Of a stretch of 64,000 nucleotides of DNA, positions 1-10,789 are shown piece by piece. This DNA comes from Carex sylvatica (Eukaryota; Streptophyta; Magnoliopsida; Poales; Cyperaceae), in contig CAXKVR010000140.1 of assembly GCA_964058845.1 (NCBI GenBank), forward strand, positions 310,001 to 374,000, read 5' to 3'. How positions within the stretch are numbered: the first letter of the stretch is position 1; every line of letters starts with the position of its first letter. The notes under the pieces were generated by a model. It made no database searches, was not told the origin of the DNA, and was given only the letters and a program-made list of their open reading frames with translations. A program made the translations under genes and the position numbers.

Positions 1-581
1 AACTTTGGTATGTTTCAAAAAAAAAAATACAATCGCTGAATAAGGAAGAAAATGAAAGCTACAGAAGAAATAAAGAAGAAATAAATGGATTTGAATTTAA
101 CCTACAAGTCATGAAGTTTTTTTTTCTAGGACTTCGCCATTTTTCTTTCTTCTAAATTTCTAAGTTATAAAAGATGAAGAGTAGAGAGAGAGACAGGGAA
201 GGCAAGGGACGGGAGCCAAAATGAAAATACCAAAGTTTGGATCGGTGTTAACTATACCGATCTAATGTTTGGACTTTAATTCCGGATCCTCTGTGACGCT
301 ATCTTCATAATCCGCAGAATAATTAAAAAAATTAAAAAAAAGCTTTAAGATCGGTAAGAATTTTGACGATCCAAAGTTGGAGATTTTTAGGATCGGTACA
401 TCTAGTACCGATCTTACTATCAAAAAAAAATAGGATGTACTCTTTCTCTTTCTCTCTCTTCTTTTCTATTAATTACTATCAAAAAAAAATTTCCCTCTTT
501 GTTGCACCTTATCCAGGGATTGGGATTGTGCTATCTAAAAGGCAACATGCCAATCATAGTCCGTGGTGGTTAAAGGGACCA
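1..581. other. Intergenic A+T-rich DNA, no gene seen
   Basis: No coding signal on either strand. Two short inverted repeats built on GATCGGT...ACCGATC occur at about 239-262 and 391-413. They resemble the subterminal motif of the CACTA element at 43727-55865, but no CACTA terminus is visible here, so the relationship is only suggestive. Confidence 0.5.
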
Positions 582-875
582 TAGTAACAAGATTTGTGAT
601 TTATTTACGTTTTTTTTGTTTTTAATTTTTTTTTTTTTTTTTACATTTTCGAATCGAACTCTGAATAAAACGCAAAAATGTATAATATGTTTTATTTGCG
701 AATAAAACACGAATCACAAATTATTCGCGTGAAAAATACGAAAAAAATATCAATTTTTTTTTTGCTGGGTTTGTTTTGGAGTTTTTTTTGTATTGTATCG
801 AATTATTTCCGAATTATACTTGAATTATGAATTTTTAAATCTGCCGAACCGAATCTGAACTTTTCATTTGTCACT
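582..875 (+). repeat. MITE-like repeat, relative of 55942-56262
   Basis: This stretch is rich in GCGAATAAAAC and CGAATTAT motifs and ends in a GCCGAACCGAA...TTTGTCAC block. The same blocks occur in reverse complement at 55942-56262. The ends (TAGTAACA and TTTGTCACTG) are imperfect versions of the TAGTGACA/TGTCACTA ends of that copy. No clean target-site duplication was found. Probably a short non-autonomous DNA transposon. Confidence 0.45.
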
Positions 876-1149
876 GAACCCGAGGTGTACTCATCATGGT
901 CAACCACGAGACCGATGAGTATGGTAATCCCGGAAAAGATGAATGCTCGTCTCCAATTTTTAGTCAAGCATTCATCTCAATATTTTTGAATATGGCAACG
1001 GCGTAGCGGGTTGGAGAACGTGAACCCAGAGGCTACATAATTTTTCCATCTTTTAATAAATGATAAAATGTGAAGCTCATAAAGTTAAGATGAGTTTTAA
1101 TAGATAGGATCGATAATAAATCGAGTAAATTTGTGATTTTTAAAAATTT

Positions 1150-3165
1150 AAATGAGTAAATATAATTAAATTTTTTTGTATTTTTTGATACTCAATCAAC
1201 ATTTGATATTTTTTTATGATTGACTCGATCTCATATTGAATAATTTCCGAATTACTTCTTCTGTATTGTGGATCATCAAAATAAGCAAGAATACTATTTT
1301 GATAGAAAATACCGTTTATAGGTATCGCCATCGAAATAACAAAACAGGATATTAGTTCTTTTTCTTCTTCTTTATCATATTTTAACGGAATAATTAATCG
1401 GTTTCTTCGCTTTTTCGTCAACAAATAAGACTTCTCTTGCAAAATAGAAGAATATATGAAATTCGAATGATTGTTCGATATGATTTGATCAGTCGGTGAA
1501 TGCTCAACAATTTCTCCTTTACTAGAAGTATTCAACAATTTATATCTTAGTTCATTATTAGCTTTTGTATTAGTTTTTGAGGGGTCAGAAATAGAAATAT
1601 ATCTTTCTTCAACAGAAAAAGAATCAACATTCATTTGATCTTGATCCTTGTGTACCGGAAAAGACACTCTATCGGATCTGCAAGGACTTCCTGCCAATAC
1701 CCATAAATGGCTTGTTTTTGGTAATAGATGCACGTTACTATTTTCATATTTAGGTGTATGGTAGACATCGGTACTCCAGTGCAGTTCTCCTCCCTCCTGA
1801 TTCCGAAAAAATATGTTTTTGTACTATCTCCTTAAAAGGAAAAGTAGACATTCTGGTACGAATCTCAGCAATAACTTGTTCTGATTCTACATATTGATCA
1901 CTTTGAACTAAAATCAAACTTTTCGAGGGGATACTCACATTATGGATAATATCTCGACTCTCTAGAGTTACATAGAAATCTGTAGAACACAGAAAGGCAG
2001 GATGCCCATGACGGGTACGTGTGGGATGAAGCAAATCCTCATTGAATTTTATTTTTCCATGAAAAGGAGTTCGTATATGTTGGGCAGTACCACCTGTGAA
2101 TACTCCACCAGTATGAAAAGTTCTTAATGTGAGCTGAGTTCCAGATTCCCCAATTGATTGACCCGCAATAATACCTACAGCTTCTCCCAATTCAACCAAA
2201 TCACCATGAGTGGGACTCCGACCATAACATAATTGACAGATCCAAGATGTACTCCTGCAAGTGAAAGGAGTTCTAATATATATTGATTGTATTCGAAAAG
2301 TTCTAAATCGATTGACCAGTCCAATCCCAATATCTTGATTTCGAGTGGCAATGCATCGTAGACCGATATAGATATCATCTGCTAATACACGACCAATTAG
2401 TGTTTGAATAAAAACGATTTCTGTCATCCCATTTTGAGGACTCACAGAAATACTTCGGATAGTACCACAGTCTCTGCTACGTACAACAATGTGTTGAACT
2501 ACTTCAACAAGTCTACGAGTAAGATATCCAGCATCTGCTGTTCGTATAGCAGTATCTACAACTCCTTTGCGAGCTCCATAACAAGAAATTCTATATTCAG
2601 TCAAAAAGAGTCCTTCGTGTAAATTGCTTTGAATGGGTAAATCAATCATTTGTCCTTGGGGATCTGACATTAATCCTCTCATACCTACTAATTGGTGTAT
2701 CTGAGATGCATTTCCCCTAGCTCCCGAAAAAGACATTAAATAGACTGGATTAGAAGGATCAGTCATCTGAAAATTTGGATTCATTTCTTGTTTCAAATAT
2801 TCACTTGTGGCATACCATATTTCAATAGATTGACGTAATTTTTCTACTGCATGTACATTTCCATAATGATGGTGTTTCTCCAAAATAGAAGTCTTTTGTT
2901 CAGCATCTTTAACTAACCATTGTTTCGATGACATTGTTAAAAAGATCATCAATTCCTAATGAGATAGATGTAGTAGTGGCTTGATGGAAACCTAAAGTCT
3001 TTAATTGATCTAGGATATAGGATGTATATCCCATTCCAAAATGCACTATTAATCTGCTAATAAGTCGTTTTATAGCAGTTCCATTTATGACTTTATTGTA
3101 GTGTAGTAAAAGGCTTGTTTTGTATCTTTTTTTTGTCATAATTACTTCTCTATTTGAGTAGAATT
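1150..3165 (-). pseudogene. rpoC2: Nuclear plastid insert: 5' part of rpoC2 (RNA polymerase beta'')
   Basis: In plastids this gene encodes the beta'' subunit of the plastid-encoded RNA polymerase. Reading leftwards, the translation runs from the N-terminus ([16 protein letters not shown], from about 3138) through the conserved core ([94 protein letters not shown]) into the variable insert region (HLLPKTSHLW, HKDQDQMN, KKRRNRLIIP), and stops near 1150. It covers roughly the first 550 codons of a gene of about 1400 codons. Two frameshifts break it: an extra T in a T run near 2941, and another shift near 1790. Between them 400 codons are open. Plastid origin is certain. The many amino-acid replacements without stops suggest a fast-evolving donor plastome, which is an inference. 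The truncation and shifts make it a non-functional nuclear copy. Confidence 0.95.
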
Positions 3166-3289
3166 CGACAATAGACATGAGTTAGTGATTCGAAGATAGA
3201 ATATCCTTTATCTTACTCTTGATTCATGCAGAAATTCAAAAATAAAGAAATTAATGAAATTAGAAAAACCTGAGATTTTGCCTTTCGCT

Positions 3290-4350
3290 CGCAGCGAGTA
3301 ACTACTAATGTTACGAGCCAGAAAATGAGTAACTACTTTAGTTACTCGCTGGGGAGATTTCTAGTTTTTAGAGAGAGAGGTCGGGAGAATGAGCGCTTAA
3401 TTCTTGAACTGGGCTCGATTTGATAATATAATAAGGGACTCCGAGAGAAACTAACCAACCAAGTCTCTCTTTCATTTCTTTCTACTCTTCCCTTGTCAGA
3501 GAAAACTGATAGAACGGAGCAACTAACGGAAAGCATCACAGAGAATAAATACCGTCCCCTCGGTTTTGATTTATTCAAACAAATTAAATGCAACGGGCAG
3601 ACTCACTCATATTTTTCACCCAGATCAAAGTAGTTGCAAGCGTACAAATAACCGATGAGTATAGTTAAGGTGTCGGTCCACTGGGAGCGAGCCTCAATTA
3701 TCGATTCTACACTATTCAATTATCGTTGCAAACAAGTTTGGAGTGTTTTCGCTCCGTCTTCAAAACTCAGATTGAAGTGATTTAGTTGATAAAGGAAGAA
3801 TCCTAGGGTTTCGGTATAACTACTATACTTAATAACTAGTTGATGCAAATTGACTTGAGTTTCACTTTCCTTATTTTCCTCTTGAGGGTTTCGAGTCCTA
3901 TCAACGGATTCGTCCGCTTTCGCGCGGTCCGTGTTCAATTTCTTCTAGCATCCGCGCGCCATACTTTCCTAAACCAAACCCTTTTTTATTTATGACTAGC
4001 CAAAACGTTTCTTTTCAGATTAGACTTGTTCTTTCCCAAAAGATGAAGTTTGATTTTGTTCCGGTTCTCCCTTTGACAAGTGTTGATTATAACCTAAGTT
4101 TCTATACATATAAACCCTAATTATCCTATGTTTAATCCGGGTAGCTAATTCCGAAGTTGATACCACAAGTCTAATTAAACTCATATGCAGAAATCTAAAG
4201 AAATTAATTCGAATAAGATAAATCAATGAAGTAAACAAGAGTGAAACGTTGAGTCAATTTACTTAAAAATTCATTAAGTATAGACTTGACTAACCCTAAG
4301 AAAGTGTGATTTAGTGGGACACCAAAAAGATATAAAATTTGGAAGGAATA
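3290..4350 (-). repeat. Degenerate Athila-type LTR fragment (minus orientation)
   Basis: Read on the minus strand, this region parallels the R/U5 part of the LTRs at 34.7-36.6 kb and 59.9-61.4 kb: a block around ATTGATTTATCTTATTCGAA and, nearer 3650-3600, a motif resembling CGGTTATTTGTACGCTTGCA in the position of GATAGGTTGTGCGCTTGCAA of those LTRs. No boundaries, primer site or coding remnant could be found. The short open frames here look random. Confidence 0.35.
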
Positions 4351-4419
4351 GTTGTTTTGAGAGATATATCTGAAATTTCATTCAAAATAAAAAAATATTT
4401 ATTTATTTGTTTTCATGGG

Positions 4420-4882
4420 TATGGCTGCACAAAAAATTCATAGTTCGCTCGATTCGAGTTTGATTCGAAAAAGTTTGTAAAAAATTCGATTTAAAATAGT
4501 TCGAAATTAATTCAAACCCAATTCAAACTGAATCTGGTTCGTTCGAAATAGGTTTACGAACTATTCTAGTTCGAATCTCAAAGTAATGTGAACCGTTGAT
4601 TTCCGCTGATGACTTAAAAATTACAAAATAAAGTCGTCCAGCCATAAATCATAACTCGTAAGTCGTAACTCTCGCTCTCAATTCTAAAATCTTAAACGAC
4701 TTTCACCTCTCGTTTTCAGTGACTATGACCACTCTTTCTTATCGTAAAAAAATTCATAAAAGATTCGAAATTGAGTTCGTAAAAAATTCGATTAATTTAA
4801 ATCAAACTTAGTTCGAAATTAATTCAAATCAAATTCAAATTAAAGTAAGTTCAATTCAGTTCCATTCGTTTGCAGCCCTAAA
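4420..4882. mobile_element. MITE with GGCTGCA/TGCAGCC ends
   Basis: The segment starts TATGGCTGCAC and ends TTTGCAGCCCTAA, an imperfect terminal inverted repeat, and is flanked on both sides by TCATGGG (4413-4419 and 4883-4889). The interior is A+T-rich with repeated AATTCAAAT/AGTTCGAAATTAA blocks and no coding capacity. Fits a small hAT-type element; the exact family is not assigned. It lies about 620 bp upstream of the TIM13 start codon. Confidence 0.55.
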
Positions 4883-5090
4883 TCATGGGAGAGTTAGGAG
4901 GAATTATTTCTAAATTCTCAACCTCTGAGATATCTCATGTTTTGCATAATTTTTTTTGAAATCTCAACCGTTCAAATACATGCTGCAGGAATCTCAAAGC
5001 TCAAATAATACTGCCCCTGCGCTTTCCCGAATAGGCACCGGACACGTCGGAAAATATGAGATATCTCAGATGACACGCACTCATTATTTC

Positions 5091-5260
5091 TGGGCTAATC
5101 CACGTCGCAAGATTTCTAATTTTGGGCTGGAAATAGCACCTTGATTTAGGGAGTTATTAGGGTTCTGAATTTAGATCCTCCACGGTATCGTATTAGGGAA
5201 TCTTTTACAATTAGTGGATCTAAACCGTTATTTTTAACTTGAAACGAATCTCAAAGCCCA
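5091..5260. promoter_or_regulatory. Three site II (TGGGCY) motifs upstream of TIM13
   Basis: TGGGCT occurs at 5091-5096 and 5123-5128, and in reverse complement (AGCCCA) at 5255-5260, all within 420 bp of the TIM13 start codon. Site II elements (TGGGCY) are known to be enriched in promoters of plant nuclear genes for mitochondrial proteins. Function here is inferred from position and gene identity. Confidence 0.4.
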
Positions 5261-5507
5261 ATAATACTTCCTCCTGTGCTAGCCCGAATCCTAAAGTGTC
5301 TGGGAGTCAATATCAAACCGTAGAGTTAAGCGTATCTTTTACAGTAATGGAGAGGATACTTGTCCGACGCTTCCAACTACTGCAGAGTAGCCAATACTTG
5401 CTTGCAGTAGACGTCGGGTGGAAATTGAACGCCGCAAAAATAAAACAAACCACCGCCTTTTTGTCTAGATCGGGGCACAGTCGATTAGTCGCCTAGATAG
5501 AGAAACG

Positions 5508-7269
5508 ATGGACGCCTTCTCGTCTCCTTCGTCCAGTTCGTCAGGCTCAGGCATGTCGACAGAGGCGTTGATGACTCAGATTAAGTCGCAACTTGCTGAG
5601 GCCTACGCACAGGAGTTCCTCGAGGTTTGTTTGTATTTTCTTAACTTTTGATTGTGGCGTTTCTCTGATTGAAAGGGTTTTAGTAAGAGCGAGTGAAAAA
5701 AAAAAAGTTTTGGCTGAACAGGGGTTTAGACTGATATCATAATATTTTACTACTGATTTTCTTATCATATTAACTTATTAGTTCACATTTTGTCAGTTCA
5801 AGAGCTTACATGTGTTAGGTTTGTTTCCTGGGCCAATAACATAGATTATAAGCGACAAAAAAATATATTTTAGATTTGCATGGAGCAGAGGAGGACGAGG
5901 GGGGAGGGGGGGGGGGGGGGGGGGGGGGGGTGATTTATCACCCGACTTGACAATACTTTTAATTTTGACTAAAAAAGGGCTAGAAAAACAGTAGATGTAG
6001 TAACCAATTACTTGCTGTTATAGTTTATAAAAATTGGAAGTTAAGTTTGATTTTGCATGGAGCAGAAATAGGGGTGGCTATATATGACCTGACCTGAATA
6101 TTTTACAAGAAGGATGGGTGCAAATGAGATAATCAATTTCTTGCAGTTATAATTTACAACTTCTTCTCTGTAATTGTTAAAATTCAGCTTTTAGTCCTTG
6201 GACTTCACAAAAGGAGAATTCAACCCGATAAATTGCCCCATATTTGTCTTCAACTTTTTCATAAATGGATAATTTTATTTCTTTTGTTTACCCTCAACCA
6301 TACACCATACCTTAGAGCAACTGATATGCCAGAGAAAGATTGCAGAGCTTAGAAAACAAAGCTATTTTTTACAATGATTCCAATAGGGAGACAAAGTGAA
6401 AAGAGTAGACTGGAGAAATCAGGAGAGAAGAGGTCCATGGTTTTAGTCTGACATTCATCAAGTATACATTGAAAGCTAGTTGGATATCCGAGTATAATAA
6501 ATTGTTGGAAAGTGATGAGATTAATTCCGATTTACACCTTTGATCAGTTTTAAAAGTGAAGAATCAAGAGAGTAGGTTTCGAGATAATTGGAGAAAGTGG
6601 GAAAAATTAATAAGCTTTGAGTGCTTCTGAATCTGGGTAGTAAATAAAGCCTGTCATTATACAAATTGTTTGTTCATTTGTAATGCATGGTTTTCACTGC
6701 TTATCCCCATTGTATAGTTTCGAGTTTTGACTGTGATTTGGGTCGCCATGGTTTGGATCAGAGCTCCATTGGTGTCCCACATTTAAAAGACCCTATAATA
6801 CATCTGTCTAGGTATCTAATCTGTTCATTTTAGATTGGATTGACCGAGTTAAGATATCATAGACCATATTTCTAAAATTTCAGGATGATAAGGATCCATG
6901 ATCAATTTGGTTCTTCTCTTAAAGTTCAGGACCGAAAATCTGAATTTTCGCATACAAAATATTTTTGGCATCTCCATTTTAAAACTATTAAGTTGCTTTA
7001 ATATGAGATTAATTTTGTATTTAGGAAATGTATCCTCTCTGGTTAATGAAATTTATTTTGTTGCATACTCTTTCAATATTAATTTCATTTTTTATTCTAT
7101 TTTCTGCAAAAAATTACAGACAGTTGGTAACAAGTGTTTTGCAAAGTGTGTGACAAAGCCAGGGACAAGTCTAAGCGGAGGTGAGAGCAGCTGCGTTTCT
7201 CGTTGCGTAGATCGGTACATCGAGGCAACTGGTATCATCAGTCGTGCCCTCTTTAGCTCCCCTCGTTGA
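5508..7269 (+). CDS. TIM13: TIM13, small Tim chaperone of the mitochondrial intermembrane space
   Basis: Two exons, 5508-5624 and 7120-7269, separated by a 1495-bp intron (donor GTTTGT, acceptor TTACAG, phase 0), give 88 residues. The product starts MDAFSSPSSS and has the twin CX3C signature of small Tim proteins (CFAKC and CVSRC, 14 residues apart), followed by DRYIEATGIISRALF. Length and exon-2 sequence fit plant TIM13 (about 87 residues). Known role: with TIM8 it forms a soluble hexamer in the intermembrane space that escorts hydrophobic precursors, and the four cysteines form two disulfides after Mia40-dependent import. The Ser-rich N-terminus is poorly conserved, as is usual for the family. 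The start is the first ATG of the conserved frame. A continuous reading through intron sequence from 6898 is an artefact; the true exon begins after TTACAG. The gene converges on the receptor-like gene ending at 7921. No lesion is seen. Confidence 0.93.
5906..5930. repeat. G25 homopolymer in the TIM13 intron
   Basis: Twenty-five consecutive G residues lie in the sense strand of the TIM13 intron, after a G-rich lead-in from 5891. Such a tract could form a G-quadruplex in the pre-mRNA. Assembly length errors are also common in such runs. Confidence 0.9.
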
Positions 7270-7920
7270 AAAAAATTGGAGGTTTTATTTGTGCTTCAGT
7301 GGGAAGCTGTTAAAACATTTTTATATTTTTGAATTTCAATTTTGACATCTGTTGTAACTCCTTTTGCTGATTGAGGAGATTAAACATGAGGCTAGTGTCG
7401 ATTAATCAGGCCTGAAACATTGTTCACTTCGTTGATTACACTTTTGTCATAAATATAATTGTCTTTTAAGCCTACATAGAGGCCTTATGATTTACGTAGC
7501 AAGTAATAATTTAAAAGTGTGATCATTCAGTACAATGTTGAGATATCTTTTATTGATCAATACAATAATTTGTGAAATTGGAAAGATTAATATTGCAAGC
7601 AATTTTGATTTTGAGTTTTGAACTCATTTCATGTGAAGACCATATTCTGGTAAGACCTCCAGGAACCTCCATTGGTGGATCTGAACTTTGAAACTGCTAG
7701 CACAGATTTTGCATTGATATAATGGAACGCATTTCTTAGTTTCTACATTGTTGCATGCAAGCTATCTAACACCCTGAAGCATATGGCCATAAGACCGATG
7801 GTTATTTTATTTACAGGATTTGATCATAGAGAGCTACACTGTTAAAGGAAAAAGGGGAAATAAACTAGGGGAATACTATTAGATCAGAGCAAAAGCTCTC
7901 TAAGCCTAAAAACATCAATC

Positions 7921-10789
7921 TCAAACCCTTAATGAGTCTGGTGACATGGATATCATCTGTAGTAGACTAGAATTGGAGAAAGTCTCCTCTAACGAAATCT
8001 CGATCGTGCTACTAGAGCTCCCCATATTGTCCCTTACAATACCCACGAGTTCCTTTGCAACTCCGGCCAAACACATACTGCCACTGTCCTCAATTTCTCT
8101 GCTCAACAACAACCTTGAAACAAGGTCGCCCATTCGCTCTACTTCTTCATACACAACCCGCAGCTGCTTGCTAGACAGGAGAAATGGGTCAAGTACCTCA
8201 TGAAACCGCTTTTCTTTAGCTTTTGCTAATACCATCTCCAAAACATGCCCATCAAGTTTCAAACCAGTTACAAGCTCAACCAAAAGGCAACCAAAATCAT
8301 ACACCATGTTTGAATTATTTGGACCGTTAACTAGGCAAGATCTGACTAATCTGTACCCTGCTATTTTGGATTCATAATCTGAACCAAAGAAAATATCAGT
8401 TGTCTTAAGGTTACTAAGGTATATCGGACTTGCTTCAATACACTGGAGATATGAAAGAGCAGTAGCAATCTCAGTAGCAATGTTAATTCTGGTGTACCAG
8501 CTGAGACCATTGCCTCTCTGGCCTGTTAAATAGTCCTCAACCGTACCATTTTTAAAATGTTCGTGTACAATGAGGAGGGAATTGTTTGACTCGAAACAAA
8601 ATCCAATGATTCGAGCTATGTTTCGGTGGGAGATATGAGACAAAAGCTGTAATTTCTGCAAGAGCTGACTTACTTTTTCTTGGATCTGACAGTTAATTTT
8701 CTGTACCGCTACTATGGACCCGTCATCTAGCGTGCCTATATGCACACTGCCTTCTTCAATAAAATCAGCTAGTTTTTTAGGTTCTTCAAACCCCTTTGTG
8801 GCCTCATTTAATTCTTGGTATGTAAATTGCCGGGTACTACAAGAACTGGTTAAGATTTTTGGAATGCACGATGGATCCGGATCAAACTTGCCTTTCCTGA
8901 TTGGTTGTCTCAGAACAAAGAGAAATGTAGCTGCGCCTACTAGGAAGAGAGCCGAAATAACCAATCCTGTTTTTTGCAAGAGATTATATAAATGTGCTAA
9001 ACAAATCTCTATATGATTTGTGCTAGAGCAGGCCAATTAGTAGAAATGTATTGATAACTTTGCTTTAATATAATGATGTTGTAAAATTAGGGGTGAAAAC
9101 AAAGCAGATAGTGGTAAAACCCATATCCATATCCTTTTTTCATTTTCCACATACGGATACGGATAAGGGTCCAGATCAGATATTTATTAAAATAATATTA
9201 AAAAACATTAAAGTCCGTAATATTTATCTAATTATAATGGTGAATAACATAATTTTTTCATAATATATATTATAATATATGGTATATATCTACTATTCGG
9301 ATGCAAATTATTGAAAAGTAAAACCATATCAGTTTTCTTATCCACATGGATATTCGGATATCGGATATCCACATCTAAGTTTTCGAATACAGATCGGATA
9401 TTATTCATACCGTTTTCACCCCTATGTAAAATAGGTATTTCTTCTATTGATGAGTACAAAAGGCCATGATCATTGCGAAGGACATACCAGCAATAGCAAC
9501 AGCAGTTTTTGTGCAAAATCTGCCTCGGCAACACTCTGCACTGCCACTTGTTTGCGAGTCTTCACTACAAGCTGCATAGTAATTGAAGTATCAGAATAAC
9601 AAGTTGGTTCAATTAGATAAATATGTATTCAAGTTATGTTTAATCCTAGACTAATAAGCGGGTAAGACAGGCAAAGGCCTCTAATAAATTAAGGTCTAAT
9701 TCGCGTTCAAATCCTGGTTTTCAAAATTCAATCGGCTGCTTGAATCATTCAATATGATATCAGATGTTTTACAATATTGCCAACCCTCGTCACAATCTCA
9801 TATTCCCCGGATATAACTATATACTAGAATAATTACTAACTTAAGCACAAATAATAACCAATGGAACAATTTTTTGTTTCTAAATTGGGTTCATTAGAAG
9901 TCACGAACTGATAATAGAACTTACCTTTATAACATCCAGCCCCCTGTGCATATCCATCACCGACAAACCCGGCACCACACATGCACCGAACTCCCCCACG
10001 GACCGCTGTCGCATTCACCAAGACAGCACCATCAGCACACTCAACACCAATCACATTCCTTCTTGGCATGGCCCATTCCATCTCAATCCCTCTCACAGCT
10101 GTCGATTGGTTTATGACCCAACTTGAGAAACCTCTACAGCCGAACTCACCGAATGCAGAAAAATCATCCCCTTTTTTCCACACGCTCCCGTCGGATAACG
10201 GGTAGCAGCACCCGTATTCTGTTCGGTTGTTTACATGACACTCACCGGCTGCACTAATCGAGCCACAACTGCTGTGGCATAAGGAGGAATCCTCACAATC
10301 GTACAAACGAAGTATATTATCAGGTGTAATTGCAAAGAAAGGGTTTTTGTTGAAAACCGATGGCAGGATGAGGTTTGCATACCAGCGGTCACATGATCTT
10401 GAGAGAGATGATGAAGAAGTGTTGAGAGTGTAATCTAAAATGAGGGAACCTGATGAGAGAAAATCTATAATGCGAAAGTCACCATGGCCCACTGTCAGGT
10501 ACAGAGAAGAGGTCATGGAGCATGAAAGCTTGAACGCCTCAATTGGGGGCCCACACGACGAGTTGATGTGGAAAGGGAAGGGGATTAGTTGGGTCCCACA
10601 TTTCTCTTCACAGCGATTGGGAAATACCGGCTGCGACAGGGAGCATGAAACAGAGAAAATCACAAGGAGAAATGAAGCAAAGATAGACATGAAAAGAGAA
10701 TTGAAGGAGAATAGGCTACGTGGGAACGAGAAGAAAAACAGAATCCATTTTGGAAAGAGAAGGGAGGCGATTCTTGTAAAGATTTGCAA
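7921..10789 (-). CDS. WAK-like receptor protein with inactive kinase domain (At2g46850-like)
   Basis: Three exons on the minus strand, 10789-9925, 9571-9488 and 8966-7921, join in phase (donors GTAAGT and GTATGT; acceptors TGCAG and AACAG) to give 664 residues. Order: hydrophobic N-terminus (a better signal peptide starts at Met34, codon at 10690); cysteine-rich GUB_WAK-type ectodomain from about residue 55 (CEEKCGTQLIPFPFHINSSC); a CCYP...GCRGFSSW block; a Cys-rich stem ending in exon 2; a membrane helix at about 310-335 spanning the exon 2/3 junction; and a kinase-like domain from about 364 (FTYQELNEATKGF). The VAVQK lysine remains, but the glycine loop is missing, the HRDLKxxN loop reads YLSNLKTTDI, and DFG is AGY, so catalysis is not expected. 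Overall it resembles the Arabidopsis 'probably inactive receptor-like kinase At2g46850'. Likely a plasma-membrane pseudokinase; ligand unknown. The gene converges on TIM13 with a 651-bp gap. Confidence 0.88.
9088..9424. mobile_element. hAT-type MITE in intron 2 of the receptor-like gene
   Basis: A 337-bp element with terminal inverted repeats TAGGGGTGAAAAC/GTTTTCACCCCTA and a perfect 8-bp duplication TGTAAAAT (9080-9087, 9425-9432). The 8-bp TSD and terminus type fit hAT. The interior is A+T-rich with repeats of GGATATCCG type. Related sequences lie near 36834 and 42350-42525. It ends 55 bp from the donor side of intron 2 and does not touch the splice sites. Confidence 0.9.

Noticed and set aside
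1750..2952. A 400-codon open frame could suggest a functional nuclear-encoded polymerase subunit.
   Set aside because: It is an internal slice of plastid rpoC2 bounded by two frameshifts, without the rest of the gene or a transit peptide.
6898..7269. A 123-codon frame reading into TIM13 exon 2.
   Set aside because: Its first 74 codons are intron sequence; the TTACAG acceptor at 7114-7119 and family length place the exon start at 7120.
9232..9534. Open frame overlapping the receptor-like gene intron.
   Set aside because: It consists mostly of the MITE at 9088-9424 plus exon 2 read in a wrong frame.
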